Shown one piece after another: positions 40,311-50,643 of a DNA stretch of 64,000 nt (positions are counted from its first letter, which is position 1; every line of letters starts with the position of its first letter). This DNA is from Primorskyibacter marinus (GTDB lineage: Bacteria; Pseudomonadota; Alphaproteobacteria; Rhodobacterales; Rhodobacteraceae). The notes beneath the pieces were generated by a model. It did no database searches. It saw nothing but the letters and a program-made list of their open reading frames with translations, and had not been told where the DNA came from. Where the stretch lies: positions 1 through 64,000 of the forward strand of contig NZ_QJSD01000005.1 of NCBI RefSeq assembly GCF_003313245.1, written 5' to 3'. Both the position numbers and the translations under genes were made by a program.

Positions 40311-41053
40311 CGGCGTCTCCGGACTTTGGGAATGGAGGTGCGCGCAAGGGCATAGCGCGCTTCGGGATGCGGCGGCTTGCCATCGGTCCGGTTCCAGAAG
40401 CCGGGGCCGCCACGTTTCAGCCAGATCGGGATGGTCAACAGAATACCGATGACGAAACCGCCCGCATGCGCCCAATAGGCGACGCCGCCTTCGTCAGCCG
40501 GGCTGCCAAATCCGCCAAAGATCTGGAGAGCGAACCAAAGCCCCAGCGTGACCCACGCCGGAATGGGAAAGATCCGGAAAAACACGATGAAGATCACCAG
40601 CACATCGACGCGCGCCTTTGGGAAAAGCAGCAGATAGCCGCCCATCACCCCCGCGATCGCGCCCGAGGCACCAACGGTAGGAACCTGACTAAGCGGTGCC
40701 GCCAGATAATGCGTCAGCCCCGCGCCAATCCCCGACGCAAGATAGAAGCCGAGATAGGGAAGGTGGCCCATCTCATCCTCCAGATTGTCGCCGAATATGT
40801 AGAGAAACAGCATATTGCCCGCGATATGCATAAGGCCACCATGCAAGAACATCGAGGTGACGATGCCGGTAAATCCTGTACCCTCGCTGACGCGCGCGGG
40901 GATAAGCGCCCAGTCCCAGTAGAACTGGCCCATCACGCGCATGTCGCCCAGCGACCCCCAATAGCTGAGGAAAACCGCGACGTTGATCGCCATCAGCGCG
41001 TAGGTGACATAGGGCGTGCGGCCGGAAGGGTTGTGATCTTTGATCGGGAACAT
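40307..41053 (-). CDS. Rhomboid-family intramembrane serine protease
   Basis: A 248-residue membrane protein with about six to seven helices. The catalytic serine is in GASGAIAGVMGGYL and the histidine in YWAHAGGFVIGIL; the HGGLMHIAGNMLFLYIFG segment is the rhomboid signature. Substrates are unknown. The start codon (ATG at 41053) is unusual in being buried in a 12-bp hairpin, without an evident ribosome site; a TTG at 41062 is an alternative. It overlaps the GFA gene downstream and follows putA by 32 bases. Confidence 0.9.
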   Translation of the reverse strand: MFPIKDHNPSGRTPYVTYALMAINVAVFLSYWGSLGDMRVMGQFYWDWALIPARVSEGTGFTGIVTSMFLHGGLMHIAGNMLFLYIFGDNLEDEMGHLPYLGFYLASGIGAGLTHYLAAPLSQVPTVGASGAIAGVMGGYLLLFPKARVDVLVIFIVFFRIFPIPAWVTLGLWFALQIFGGFGSPADEGGVAYWAHAGGFVIGILLTIPIWLKRGGPGFWNRTDGKPPHPEARYALARTSIPKVRRRR

Positions 41054-41077
41054 GGCCGCCAAGCTGCGGCCATGTTC
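41048..41077 (-). other. Perfect 12-bp hairpin covering the rhomboid start codon
   Basis: GAACATGGCCGC (41048-41059) and GCGGCCATGTTC (41066-41077), loop CAAGCT, lying between the putA stop (41086) and the rhomboid start (41051-41053). The AUG is inside one arm. It could terminate putA transcription or control rhomboid translation. Confidence 0.75.
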
Positions 41078-41085
41078 GGATCAGG

Positions 41086-44000
41086 TCAAGAGGTCCCGGC
41101 AAGAAGGGCCGTATTCCCGCCCGCAGCAGTGGTATCGACGCACAGGTGACGTTCGTGCCGCAAGTGGGCGCCGTCCGGCGCATCGGTGATCAGCGGCAGG
41201 ATCGGGCCGTCGCTTGCCGCAAGCGCATGGCGATAGGCGCGGGCCTGCGCCTCGTCTCCCCACCAGATCGCGCCGGAATGGCCGGTCAGCCCCGTCAGGG
41301 TCTGTGGGTCCAGAAGGCCCGGAGGAACCACTCCGACCCCGCCGCCCGCGCGGACCAGCGCGGCCTGGGCATCCGCGGCCTTCTTGCCGGGGCCAAGGCA
41401 CAGCACCGGCGGGCGGGCGTGGCTGGACAGGCGGTTCAGCTCTCCGGTTGGGCCGGGCAGGCTGCTGTCGCGGCGCTCTTTCGGGATCGGGGTGGCGTCG
41501 ATCTGGCGCTGGACCTTGTCTGTGTCGGCGGGCTTGTCCCATTCGCCTGTCACCGCATCAATCGTCCGGCGCTGGAAGCGCGGCAGGTAATGCGGCCCGC
41601 CCGCCTTTGGGCCGGTACCGGACATGCCTTCCCCGCCAAAGGGCTGGCTGCCGACAATGGCGCCGATCTGGTTGCGATTGACATAGACGTTGCCCGCATG
41701 AATGCGGTCGGTGACATGCTGCACTCGGTCGTCGATCCGGGTTTGCAGCCCGAAGGTCAGCCCGTAGCCGGTGGCGTTGATCGTATCGATCACCTTGTCC
41801 AGATCGGATGATTTGAAGGTGGCTATATGCAGCACGGGGCCGAAGATTTCACGCTCCATCTCGGCAATGCTGTTCACGCGGATCAGTACCGGCGGGACGA
41901 AATGTCCGCGACCGGGGATCGGCAGTTCCTTGACGACCCGGCCTTCGGCGCGGGCGGCCTCGATATAATCAGCGATACCTTGGCGGGCCTCCTCGTCGAT
42001 CACCGGGCCGACATCCGTGGACAGGTTCCACGGCGCACCGAGCTTCAGCGCATCCATCGCGCCGGTCAGCATTTCGGTAAAGCCATCCGCGATGTCCTCT
42101 TGCACATACAGGCAGCGCAGGGCGGAACAGCGTTGACCTGCCGATTGGAACGCGCTTTCGACAATGGCATCCACGGCCTGTTCGGGCAGGGCGGTGCTGT
42201 CGACAATCATGGCGTTCAGCCCGCCGGTTTCCGCAATCAGCGGCGCGCCGGGGGCAAGGTTTTCGGCCATCGCCCGGTGGATCAGCTGCGCGGTCTGGGT
42301 CGACCCGGTAAAGGCCACGCCGTCAACGCCCGGATTGGAGGTCAGTGCAGCCCCCACATCGCCCTCACCCGGCAGCAGTTGCAGCGCGCATTTTGGCACA
42401 CCGGCCTCGTGCAGCAACGCAACAGCGCGGGCGGCGATCAGAGAGGTCTGCTCGGCCGGTTTCGCCAAGACAGCGTTCCCGGCCGCAAGGGCGGCAGAGA
42501 TCTGCCCGGTGAAGATGGCCAGCGGGAAGTTCCAGGGAGAGATGCAGGCGAACACCCCTCGCGCAGGCTCTGCATCGGAGCGCGCCGCATAGTAGCGCAG
42601 GAAATCCACCGCCTCGCGCAACTCGGCCACGGCGTCGGGCAGCGATTTGCCGGCCTCGCGGGCGAGCAATGCGAAAAGTTCGCCGTAATGCGTTTCGTAG
42701 AGGTCGGCGGCAGCTTCCAGCACGCGACGACGCTGTGTCGGGTCGGCACCCCAGGATTGCGCGGCGGTCACAGCCGCCGCCACGGTGTCCGGCGTCGCAA
42801 AAGTGACCTCGCCCACGGTCTCTTTGGGATTGGCAGGGTTGGTGACTTTGTGAGGGGGCGCGACAGGGGCGTCTGTGGCCAGCATCGGTGCCGCTGTCCA
42901 TTCGGCTTGCACAAAAGCTGTGCGGGCCTGTTCCACCGCCGCCAAAGTCGGGCGATGTGCCAGATCCCAGCCACATGAATTGCGACGCTCCGGCAGAAAC
43001 AGGTCAGTGCCTTTCGGCAGGGTAGAGCGATTGCCGAACGCCTCGAACGGATCGCGGGCGACCTCTTCGGGGGGCACTTCGTCATCCACGATCTGGTTCA
43101 CGAAAGAACTGTTCGCGCCGTTTTCCAGCAGACGGCGCACCAGATAGGCCAACAGATCGCGGTGCGCGCCAACGGGGGCGTAGATCCGGCAGCGTGTGCC
43201 GTGGCCTTCATGCACGATCTCGTGCAGCGCCTCGCCCATGCCGTGCAGACGTTGAAACTCGAACGCTTTGGTGTCGGTCGCCATGTCCAGCACGGCAGCA
43301 ACGGTATGCGCATTATGCGTCGCGAATTGCGGATAAATACGGTCAGTCATGCCCAGCAATTTCTGCGCGTTCAGGATATAGTTCACATCCGTCGCCGCCT
43401 TGGTCGTATGGACCGGATAGGCATCCAGACCGGCGACCTGCGCGATCTTAATTTCGGTATCCCAATAGGCACCCTTGACCAGCCGCACCATGATGCGCCG
43501 GTCCAGCCGGTCTGCCAGCGCATAAAGCCAATCCAGCACCGGCCCCGCGCGATGCCCGTAGGCCTGCACGACAACACCGAACCCGTCCCAACCTTCAAGA
43601 GAGGGATCTTCCAGAACGCGTTCAATCACATCGAGCGACAGCGACAGCCGGTCAGCTTCTTCCGCGTCGATGTTCAGCCCGATATTGGCAGTGCGCGCCA
43701 GACCTGCAAGGGTGCGCAAGCGCGGCACCAGATAGGTCATCACCGCGTCGCGCTGCGCCTCTTCATAGCGTGGAAACAATGCTGACAGTTTGACGGAAAT
43801 GCCGGGGTTGTCACGGATGTCGCGAGCAGTCGCGGCCTCGGAAATCGCAGCGATGGCGCGGCTGTAGGACAGGTGATATCGGCGCGCGTCGCTTTCGGTG
43901 CGCGCGGCCTCGCCCAGCATGTCGTAGCTGTAGGTGTAGCCCTTGGCTTCCATCTTTGCGGCGCGGGTCATGGCGCTGGAGATGCTTTCGCCCAGCACGA

Positions 44001-44508
44001 ATTGCGCGCCCATTTCCTTCATCGCGCGGCCAACGGCGGTGCGAATGACCGGCTCGCCCAGACGTTTGATCGCGCCACGCAGGTGGGCGGCGGGGCCGGG
44101 CTGGCGGTCGCGCAGCACCCGGCCTGTCAGCATCAAGGCCCATGTCGAGGCATTGACCAGCGGAGAGGTGGAGTGGCCCGCATGTTTGGACCAATCGGAT
44201 GGCGCGATCTTGTCCTCGATCAGCGCGTCGATGGTGGCGGCATCGGGCACGCGCAACAGCGCCTCGGCCAGACACATCAGCGCGATGCCTTCGTCGGTGG
44301 ACAACCCGTATTCGGCAAGGAAAACCTCCATCAATCCGGGGCGGGCATGGCCCCGGATCTTGGTGACCAGCGTGGCGGCGCTTGTGCTGATGCGCGCGCG
44401 CTGCTCGGGCGAAAACGCCCTGTCGGCACCGCCATCACGCAATGCGGCAAGGCTATCGGTATAGGTGGCGGCATCAATGGCCTGACGCAGGTCAAACAGG
44501 TTTTGCAT
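41086..44508 (-). CDS. putA: Bifunctional proline dehydrogenase / glutamate-semialdehyde dehydrogenase
   Basis: Oxidises proline to glutamate in two steps at the membrane face. The 1,140-residue protein has an N-terminal helical arm, a proline dehydrogenase barrel (about 150-450; GYTYSYDMLGEAARTE, RLVKGAYWDTEIK) and an aldehyde dehydrogenase domain (about 520-980) with LIAETGGLNAMI and the catalytic cysteine in SAGQRCSALRCLYVQ. It lacks the N-terminal ribbon-helix-helix of longer PutA proteins, so it cannot be its own repressor. The divergent Lrp-type gene fills that role. Confidence 0.96.
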   Translation of the reverse strand: MQNLFDLRQAIDAATYTDSLAALRDGGADRAFSPEQRARISTSAATLVTKIRGHARPGLMEVFLAEYGLSTDEGIALMCLAEALLRVPDAATIDALIEDKIAPSDWSKHAGHSTSPLVNASTWALMLTGRVLRDRQPGPAAHLRGAIKRLGEPVIRTAVGRAMKEMGAQFVLGESISSAMTRAAKMEAKGYTYSYDMLGEAARTESDARRYHLSYSRAIAAISEAATARDIRDNPGISVKLSALFPRYEEAQRDAVMTYLVPRLRTLAGLARTANIGLNIDAEEADRLSLSLDVIERVLEDPSLEGWDGFGVVVQAYGHRAGPVLDWLYALADRLDRRIMVRLVKGAYWDTEIKIAQVAGLDAYPVHTTKAATDVNYILNAQKLLGMTDRIYPQFATHNAHTVAAVLDMATDTKAFEFQRLHGMGEALHEIVHEGHGTRCRIYAPVGAHRDLLAYLVRRLLENGANSSFVNQIVDDEVPPEEVARDPFEAFGNRSTLPKGTDLFLPERRNSCGWDLAHRPTLAAVEQARTAFVQAEWTAAPMLATDAPVAPPHKVTNPANPKETVGEVTFATPDTVAAAVTAAQSWGADPTQRRRVLEAAADLYETHYGELFALLAREAGKSLPDAVAELREAVDFLRYYAARSDAEPARGVFACISPWNFPLAIFTGQISAALAAGNAVLAKPAEQTSLIAARAVALLHEAGVPKCALQLLPGEGDVGAALTSNPGVDGVAFTGSTQTAQLIHRAMAENLAPGAPLIAETGGLNAMIVDSTALPEQAVDAIVESAFQSAGQRCSALRCLYVQEDIADGFTEMLTGAMDALKLGAPWNLSTDVGPVIDEEARQGIADYIEAARAEGRVVKELPIPGRGHFVPPVLIRVNSIAEMEREIFGPVLHIATFKSSDLDKVIDTINATGYGLTFGLQTRIDDRVQHVTDRIHAGNVYVNRNQIGAIVGSQPFGGEGMSGTGPKAGGPHYLPRFQRRTIDAVTGEWDKPADTDKVQRQIDATPIPKERRDSSLPGPTGELNRLSSHARPPVLCLGPGKKAADAQAALVRAGGGVGVVPPGLLDPQTLTGLTGHSGAIWWGDEAQARAYRHALAASDGPILPLITDAPDGAHLRHERHLCVDTTAAGGNTALLAGTS

Positions 44509-44610
44509 GGCGGTCTCCGTTCTTTTGTCTTACACTATAGCGGTGGTGCTAGGCGATCTGACTGTAAATTTGCCAGAGACCGTCCGGTTGTGCTGAATTT
44601 GGAGAGAAAA

Positions 44611-45090
44611 TTGGCTCAAAACGACTTCTCGGGTCTGGACGGGTTTGACCGGGCGATTCTTGCGGCAATGGCGGCCGATGGGCGCGTCACGGTTACGGAC
44701 CTGGCGCGCAAGGTCGGCCTGTCGAAAAGCCCGACGCAAGCGCGCCTGCGCAGGCTGGAGGCCGAAGGCTTTATCCTTGGCTACCGCGCCATACTTGATC
44801 CGATCCGGCTGGGCCTTGACCACGTTGCCTTTGTCGAGGTGCGCCTGACCGATACGCGAGAGGCCGCCCTTGCCGCGTTCAACGCCGCCGTGGCCCGCAT
44901 TCCCGAAATTGAGCAAGCGCATCTGATCGCCGGAAATTTCGACTACCTTCTCAAGGTGCGGGTTCAGGACATGCCTGCCTATCGTCGTGTTCTGGCCGAA
45001 AAAATCTCGCCTCTGCCATATATCTCCTCGACCTCGACCTATGTCGCGATGCAGTCGGTCAAAGAAGGCGATCTCGCCGATGTGACGTGA
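44611..45090 (+). CDS. putR: Lrp/AsnC-family proline regulator PutR (TTG start)
   Basis: A 159-residue Lrp/AsnC regulator. The helix-turn-helix is DLARKVGLSKSPTQARLRRL and the effector-binding RAM domain follows (AHLIAGNFDYLLKVRVQDM). The best start is TTG at 44611: GGAGAG sits 4 bases upstream, and no ATG is available at the right place. It is divergent from putA, with 102 bases between, as in proline-responsive PutR activators of alphaproteobacteria. A proline-bound activator of putA is the likely role. Confidence 0.88.
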   Translation: MAQNDFSGLDGFDRAILAAMAADGRVTVTDLARKVGLSKSPTQARLRRLEAEGFILGYRAILDPIRLGLDHVAFVEVRLTDTREAALAAFNAAVARIPEIEQAHLIAGNFDYLLKVRVQDMPAYRRVLAEKISPLPYISSTSTYVAMQSVKEGDLADVT

Positions 45091-45295
45091 CGCGAAGGCG
45101 TTCACGCGCCGGGCTGGAACGTCGAGACGAGGCACAGACCGTGTCGCGACAGGCCCGGTCGTTGGACCCGTGGCTGACCGAACGTCTTTTTTTGACCGAA
45201 CCGGACGGCGAGGCGCTTTGAGAGCACGCGTTCCGCGTCAAAACGCATTGTTTTCGTCGCGCGCGCCCGCTAGGAAAGCGCAACATCAGCTTTGT

Positions 45296-45381
45296 GCGGG
45301 CGTGATGGAATGGTAGACATATGGCACTTAAAATGCTTGGGGCGAAAGCCCGTGCCGGTTCGAGTCCGGCCGCCCGCACCA
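45296..45381 (+). tRNA. tRNA-Leu (anticodon UAA)
   Basis: Acceptor arms GCGGGCG (45296-45302) and CGCCCGC (45371-45377) pair fully; discriminator A and an encoded CCA (45379-45381) follow. The T-arm GCCGGTTCGAGTCCGGC is perfect. The anticodon loop CTTAAAA gives anticodon TAA at 45329-45331, and a long variable arm (GGGGCGAAAGCCC) confirms a class II tRNA-Leu. Confidence 0.97.
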
Positions 45382-45727
45382 TTTTCCACGGTTTCTAGTA
45401 TCTTTCCCGTGGTGGATTTCTGACTGCCCCCGCCAGATAGCCCCCCCAGGCCGATTGCGTCTAACGCGGCCTCGGCGAGGGTGATGGCGCGTCCCGGCTC
45501 ATCTTTCATGGCGCAGAACTGCATACTGCGCGCAAAGGTGCTGGCCTCCTTGCCGTCCGGCGTAATGCGGGTGGGCTGGAATGCCATGCCACACTCAGGA
45601 TACAATCGAGGCACTCACCGGGCACTCAACATGTAGATCCTGGGAAGAAATCAGGTTTTTCTTAGACACCATGTTCGCGGGATATTTGGCCCAATCCCGA
45701 GACAACTTTGCCCCGATTCACATCGGA
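45382..45727. other. 346-bp tRNA 3' flank without a recognised gene
   Basis: A minus-strand frame of about 70 codons (MAFQPTRITPDGKEAS and onward) continues into the antisense of the tRNA and is not a recognised protein. Direct repeats GGCACTCA at 45610-45617 and 45621-45628 are one helical turn apart. The segment looks more AT-rich than its surroundings and could be the scar of a past tRNA-site integration. Confidence 0.4.
45386..45412 (+). terminator. Weak hairpin after tRNA-Leu
   Basis: CCACGG (45386-45391) and CCGTGG (45407-45412) with a 15-base loop, five bases after the CCA. No T-run follows; low confidence. Confidence 0.3.
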
Positions 45728-46039
45728 TCAATGCGTCCAGGGACCGCGGCGATCGGTTGCGAAGTTCTCGGCATATCCACGGGCACGGATGTTGGGCTTG
45801 CGGGTCTTCGGCTCGATCACCACCGCATCAATGCCGTGATCGCTTGCGTATTCCTCGGCGGCTTCGCGGGTGTCAAAGCGCAGACGCACCTGGCTTTGCA
45901 TGTCGCCTGAAGAGGTCCAGCCCATCAGCGGATCGACAGAGCGGCGCTCGGACGGAGCGAAATCCAGAACCCAGGTCTTGGTCTTGGCGACCCCCGATTG
46001 CATGGCGTTGCGGGCGGGTTTGTAGATGCGCGCTTTCAT
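45728..46039 (-). CDS. NDUFS4-like accessory subunit of complex I
   Basis: A 103-residue protein of the 'ETC complex I subunit conserved region' family, the alphaproteobacterial homologue of mitochondrial NDUFS4 (18 kDa). [27 protein letters not shown] and [20 protein letters not shown] are the conserved blocks. It helps stabilise NADH:ubiquinone oxidoreductase at the cytoplasmic arm. The nuo operon is not in this window; a stand-alone location is usual. Confidence 0.93.
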   Translation of the reverse strand: MKARIYKPARNAMQSGVAKTKTWVLDFAPSERRSVDPLMGWTSSGDMQSQVRLRFDTREAAEEYASDHGIDAVVIEPKTRKPNIRARGYAENFATDRRGPWTH

Positions 46040-46373
46040 GGCCGAAATCTCCGTTACTGTGGGGCTGTTATGCTAGATTTGCGCGTGCCCGGCAAGCCGG
46101 GTATTCAGGACAAACTGTTGCATAAGGCCGCAAGGCCGGATCAGAGATTAAAGCGGTGTTGGGGGAGTGAGTGGAATACCTGCCCTGAACCTGCTGATCC
46201 GGCGCTTGCTTCACAACAGGTAAGGACCGGGTCCGCCCTTGGGCAAGCCCAAAGCGACAGAGTTAAGACTAAAGGACAGGCCCGCGACCGGTTCCTGACA
46301 GGTTTTGTCAGGGTGTGGGGTTGAAAGGCGCGGCAAAGCGATCAAGTTTGTCACTTCTGAAAGGCCATAGCAC
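46040..46373. other. 334-bp divergent control region of the NDUFS4-like gene and uvrB
   Basis: No gene is seen. Small palindromes are present (CCCGGC-AA-GCCGGG at 46088-46101) and a degenerate LexA-like site at 46291-46305. Open frames here overlap the coding strand of the neighbour and lack support. Confidence 0.5.
46291..46305 (+). promoter_or_regulatory. Degenerate LexA-type box upstream of uvrB
   Basis: GTTC (46291-46294), 7 bases, GTTT (46302-46305); one base off the alphaproteobacterial SOS consensus GTTC-N7-GTTC. It lies 69 bases before the uvrB start. Confidence 0.35.
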
Positions 46374-48569
<2,196 letters not shown>

Positions 48570-48789
48570 GCGAGCCGCGATCTTGCCGCCTCTGAAACGA
48601 CGGGGCTGAAAGGCGCTTGCCTGCGCTTTGGCGGTTTTTTGCTCAAACGACCAAAAATATGGCGAGTAGGCCGATTTTCGAGATGCTCGGGATCTTATGT
48701 CTTCTTGTTGTCATCCTGCTCGGATAGGTTGATCTGGCATCGGTGCCCAATGCTGAATCGATGCGGCGCAATTGGAGGAGGAGCGTGCT

Positions 48790-49149
48790 ATGAACCCGTT
48801 AAGCCAAGGTTACCAATTTAGTGCAATGTGGTGGCGATTTTGCGGGAATATCGCGGAAACCAATCTGCGCGTTTTGCAGACCATGACCCAGACGGGGGTC
48901 AAGAGGGCGAATATGGCGGCTGTCCCGATGCTGGCCTTCGGAGTCTATGCAGCAAGGTCAATCACGCCCGTACAGGACACGGTGGCCCCGTCGCCCTCGG
49001 CCCTGAGCGTTGCGCGGCAGAATGCGCATAGGATGGGCGTTGAAGCGTCTCCGCCCGACGTGCCCGTCTTTGCACCTTTGAGCCATCGTCAGGCGCAGGA
49101 CAAGAACCTGCCCTTTGCCGACAGCGAAACATGCGCACGCGCGGTCTGA
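48790..49149 (+). CDS. Hypothetical protein, 119 residues
   Basis: Not recognised. A very strong ribosome site (GGAGGAGGAG, 48774-48783) lies 6 bases before the ATG at 48790, which supports a real gene. The N-terminal half MNPLSQGYQFSAMWWRFCGN is amphipathic with tryptophans; residues 47-60 (AAVPMLAFGVYAARS) are mildly hydrophobic; the C-terminus is polar and probably disordered. The N-terminus recalls short phasin-like proteins, which is only an impression. It stands between uvrB and the ammonia-lyase gene on the opposite strand. Confidence 0.55.
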   Translation: MNPLSQGYQFSAMWWRFCGNIAETNLRVLQTMTQTGVKRANMAAVPMLAFGVYAARSITPVQDTVAPSPSALSVARQNAHRMGVEASPPDVPVFAPLSHRQAQDKNLPFADSETCARAV

Positions 49150-49329
49150 CGCCTCAAACGCTGCCCTGCGTCGCGGATGGCACGAGTGGGCAGGCAAGAG
49201 CCGGCCATAAAAATACCGGAAGAAGGGCCCTGCGGAGTGATTGTTCTGCCCTGCGCAGGCAGCGCGTGTTCGGCGGTGGTGCGGACCAGATGCCATGTTT
49301 TCTGAACAAGCGCGGCTATGGCAGCGCCC

Positions 49330-50397
49330 TCAGGTCTCGGGGCCTTCGGTGACGAAGGCAAGCACTCGGCTGGAGTCGTCCAACCGCAATGCTTGCCTGT
49401 GTGGTTCGGACAACAACAGCGCAGCCAGCCCGGCACCGCCGGAGGGCGTTGTTTCCAGATCATGCGCAGCAAGGCGCGGTAGCGTCCGTGCCACCGCATC
49501 GTCCGACAGGGTGACTGCCATATCTGCGTCGCGGGCAAGCCCTTTTAACGCGATCAGTGATGGTTCCTTGCAGTCCAGCCGCCCCATGATGGAGACAGGT
49601 CCGGTGGTCGTGATGGCGCGCCCCTCTGTCAGGGACGCCGCAATGGCGGGGGCAGCGTCCGGTTCCACGATTATAATGCCGGGCGCATCGCCCCAATTTC
49701 TGCGGGTAAACGCGGCAACAGCGGCGGCCAATCCACCGACGCCGGCTTGTACAAAGACATGTGTGGGCGCATCCGCGATCTGATCCGCGATCTCTGCCAT
49801 CAGCGCGAGGTATCCTTGCATCAACCGCCAGGGCCGGTCGGTATAACCTTGCCAACTGCTGTCGGACAGAAGCCGCCAGCCGTTATCCTCGGCGGCTTTT
49901 GCGGCAGCGGCCATGCTGGCCTCATACTCGGCACCTTCGCGGATCACCTTCGCGCCTTTTTCCGTCAGTCGCCGGGCAAAGCTCTCGGGCACGGTTTCGG
50001 CGATATAGATCACCGCCTGCGCCCCGAAAAGCCGTGCCCCTGCTGCGACGGACATTCCGTGATTGCCCGCACTGGCGGTCACATAGGTGGTGCCGCGCAG
50101 CGCCTCTTCCAGTGGAAGGGCACCGGTTTGCACCGCGTCATCGGCGATCACATAAGCCGCGCCAAGCGCCTTGAAACTGCCAAGACCCATTCGCCCGCGT
50201 TCGTCTTTCACGCTAAGCTGCGCGATGCCTGTCGCGCGCGCCAGTTCCGGCAGACTGCGCAGCGGCGTGGGCGCATAGGCCGGGCAGCGCGCCAACAGGG
50301 CAAGCGGTTTTGACGCGTCGTCGGACGGATAGTCGATCTCTTCAGGCAGAGCGATGCCAGAATCGAGTTTCCGGAACAGATTGGGACTTAGCTGCAC
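49330..50397 (-). CDS. PLP-dependent enzyme, diaminopropionate ammonia-lyase type
   Basis: A 355-residue fold-type II PLP enzyme. The lysine motif is DERGRMGLGSFKALGAAY, and SAGNHGMSVAAGARLFG is the substrate-phosphate loop common to threonine/serine dehydratases. The arrangement is closest to 2,3-diaminopropionate ammonia-lyase (DpaL), which yields pyruvate and ammonia, and it ends near ETTPSGGAGLAALL. It is somewhat shorter than DpaL (about 400). Threonine dehydratase or a related lyase is an alternative. No clear operon partner. Confidence 0.82.
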   Translation of the reverse strand: MQLSPNLFRKLDSGIALPEEIDYPSDDASKPLALLARCPAYAPTPLRSLPELARATGIAQLSVKDERGRMGLGSFKALGAAYVIADDAVQTGALPLEEALRGTTYVTASAGNHGMSVAAGARLFGAQAVIYIAETVPESFARRLTEKGAKVIREGAEYEASMAAAAKAAEDNGWRLLSDSSWQGYTDRPWRLMQGYLALMAEIADQIADAPTHVFVQAGVGGLAAAVAAFTRRNWGDAPGIIIVEPDAAPAIAASLTEGRAITTTGPVSIMGRLDCKEPSLIALKGLARDADMAVTLSDDAVARTLPRLAAHDLETTPSGGAGLAALLLSEPHRQALRLDDSSRVLAFVTEGPET

Positions 50398-50542
50398 AAT
50401 TTAGCCTTTCTGATCAGGACCGCACTAAGTGAGGCCAGCATTCCCTCTCGTCGTCAATCCCCCATAAGGCGCTTTCTGTCATGTCATGGGACATGCCGTG
50501 CCGCAAAATAGCGGTTCGCAAAACACAATGCCCGGAGTCAGT

Positions 50543-50555
50543 TGCCGTAACGGCA
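50543..50555. promoter_or_regulatory. Palindrome in the nuclease promoter region
   Basis: TGCCGT-A-ACGGCA, a 13-base inverted repeat about 90 bases upstream of the RTX nuclease start. Candidate operator; no known factor assigned. Confidence 0.35.
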
Positions 50556-50584
50556 GTTAACTTTTTGTCGCAAGTGAGCCGAAA

Positions 50585-50601
50585 CTGTCACAAACTGTCT
50601 G
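50585..50601 (+). promoter_or_regulatory. Pho-box-like direct repeat
   Basis: CTGTCAC (50585-50591) and CTGTCTG (50595-50601) form direct repeats with a 10-base period. PhoB boxes use CTGTCAT repeats with an 11-base period, so this is close but off by one base. It lies 43 bases before the nuclease start. Confidence 0.3.
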
Positions 50602-50643
50602 GATACTAACTTTGATTCAAATTGCGGCCTGGGGGGTCATCAC

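Noticed and set aside
45059-45614. Two minus-strand frames crossing the tRNA (MVRAAGLEPARA, GGRTRTGTGF)
   Set aside because: These are the well-known artefact proteins produced by translating the antisense of a tRNA-Leu.
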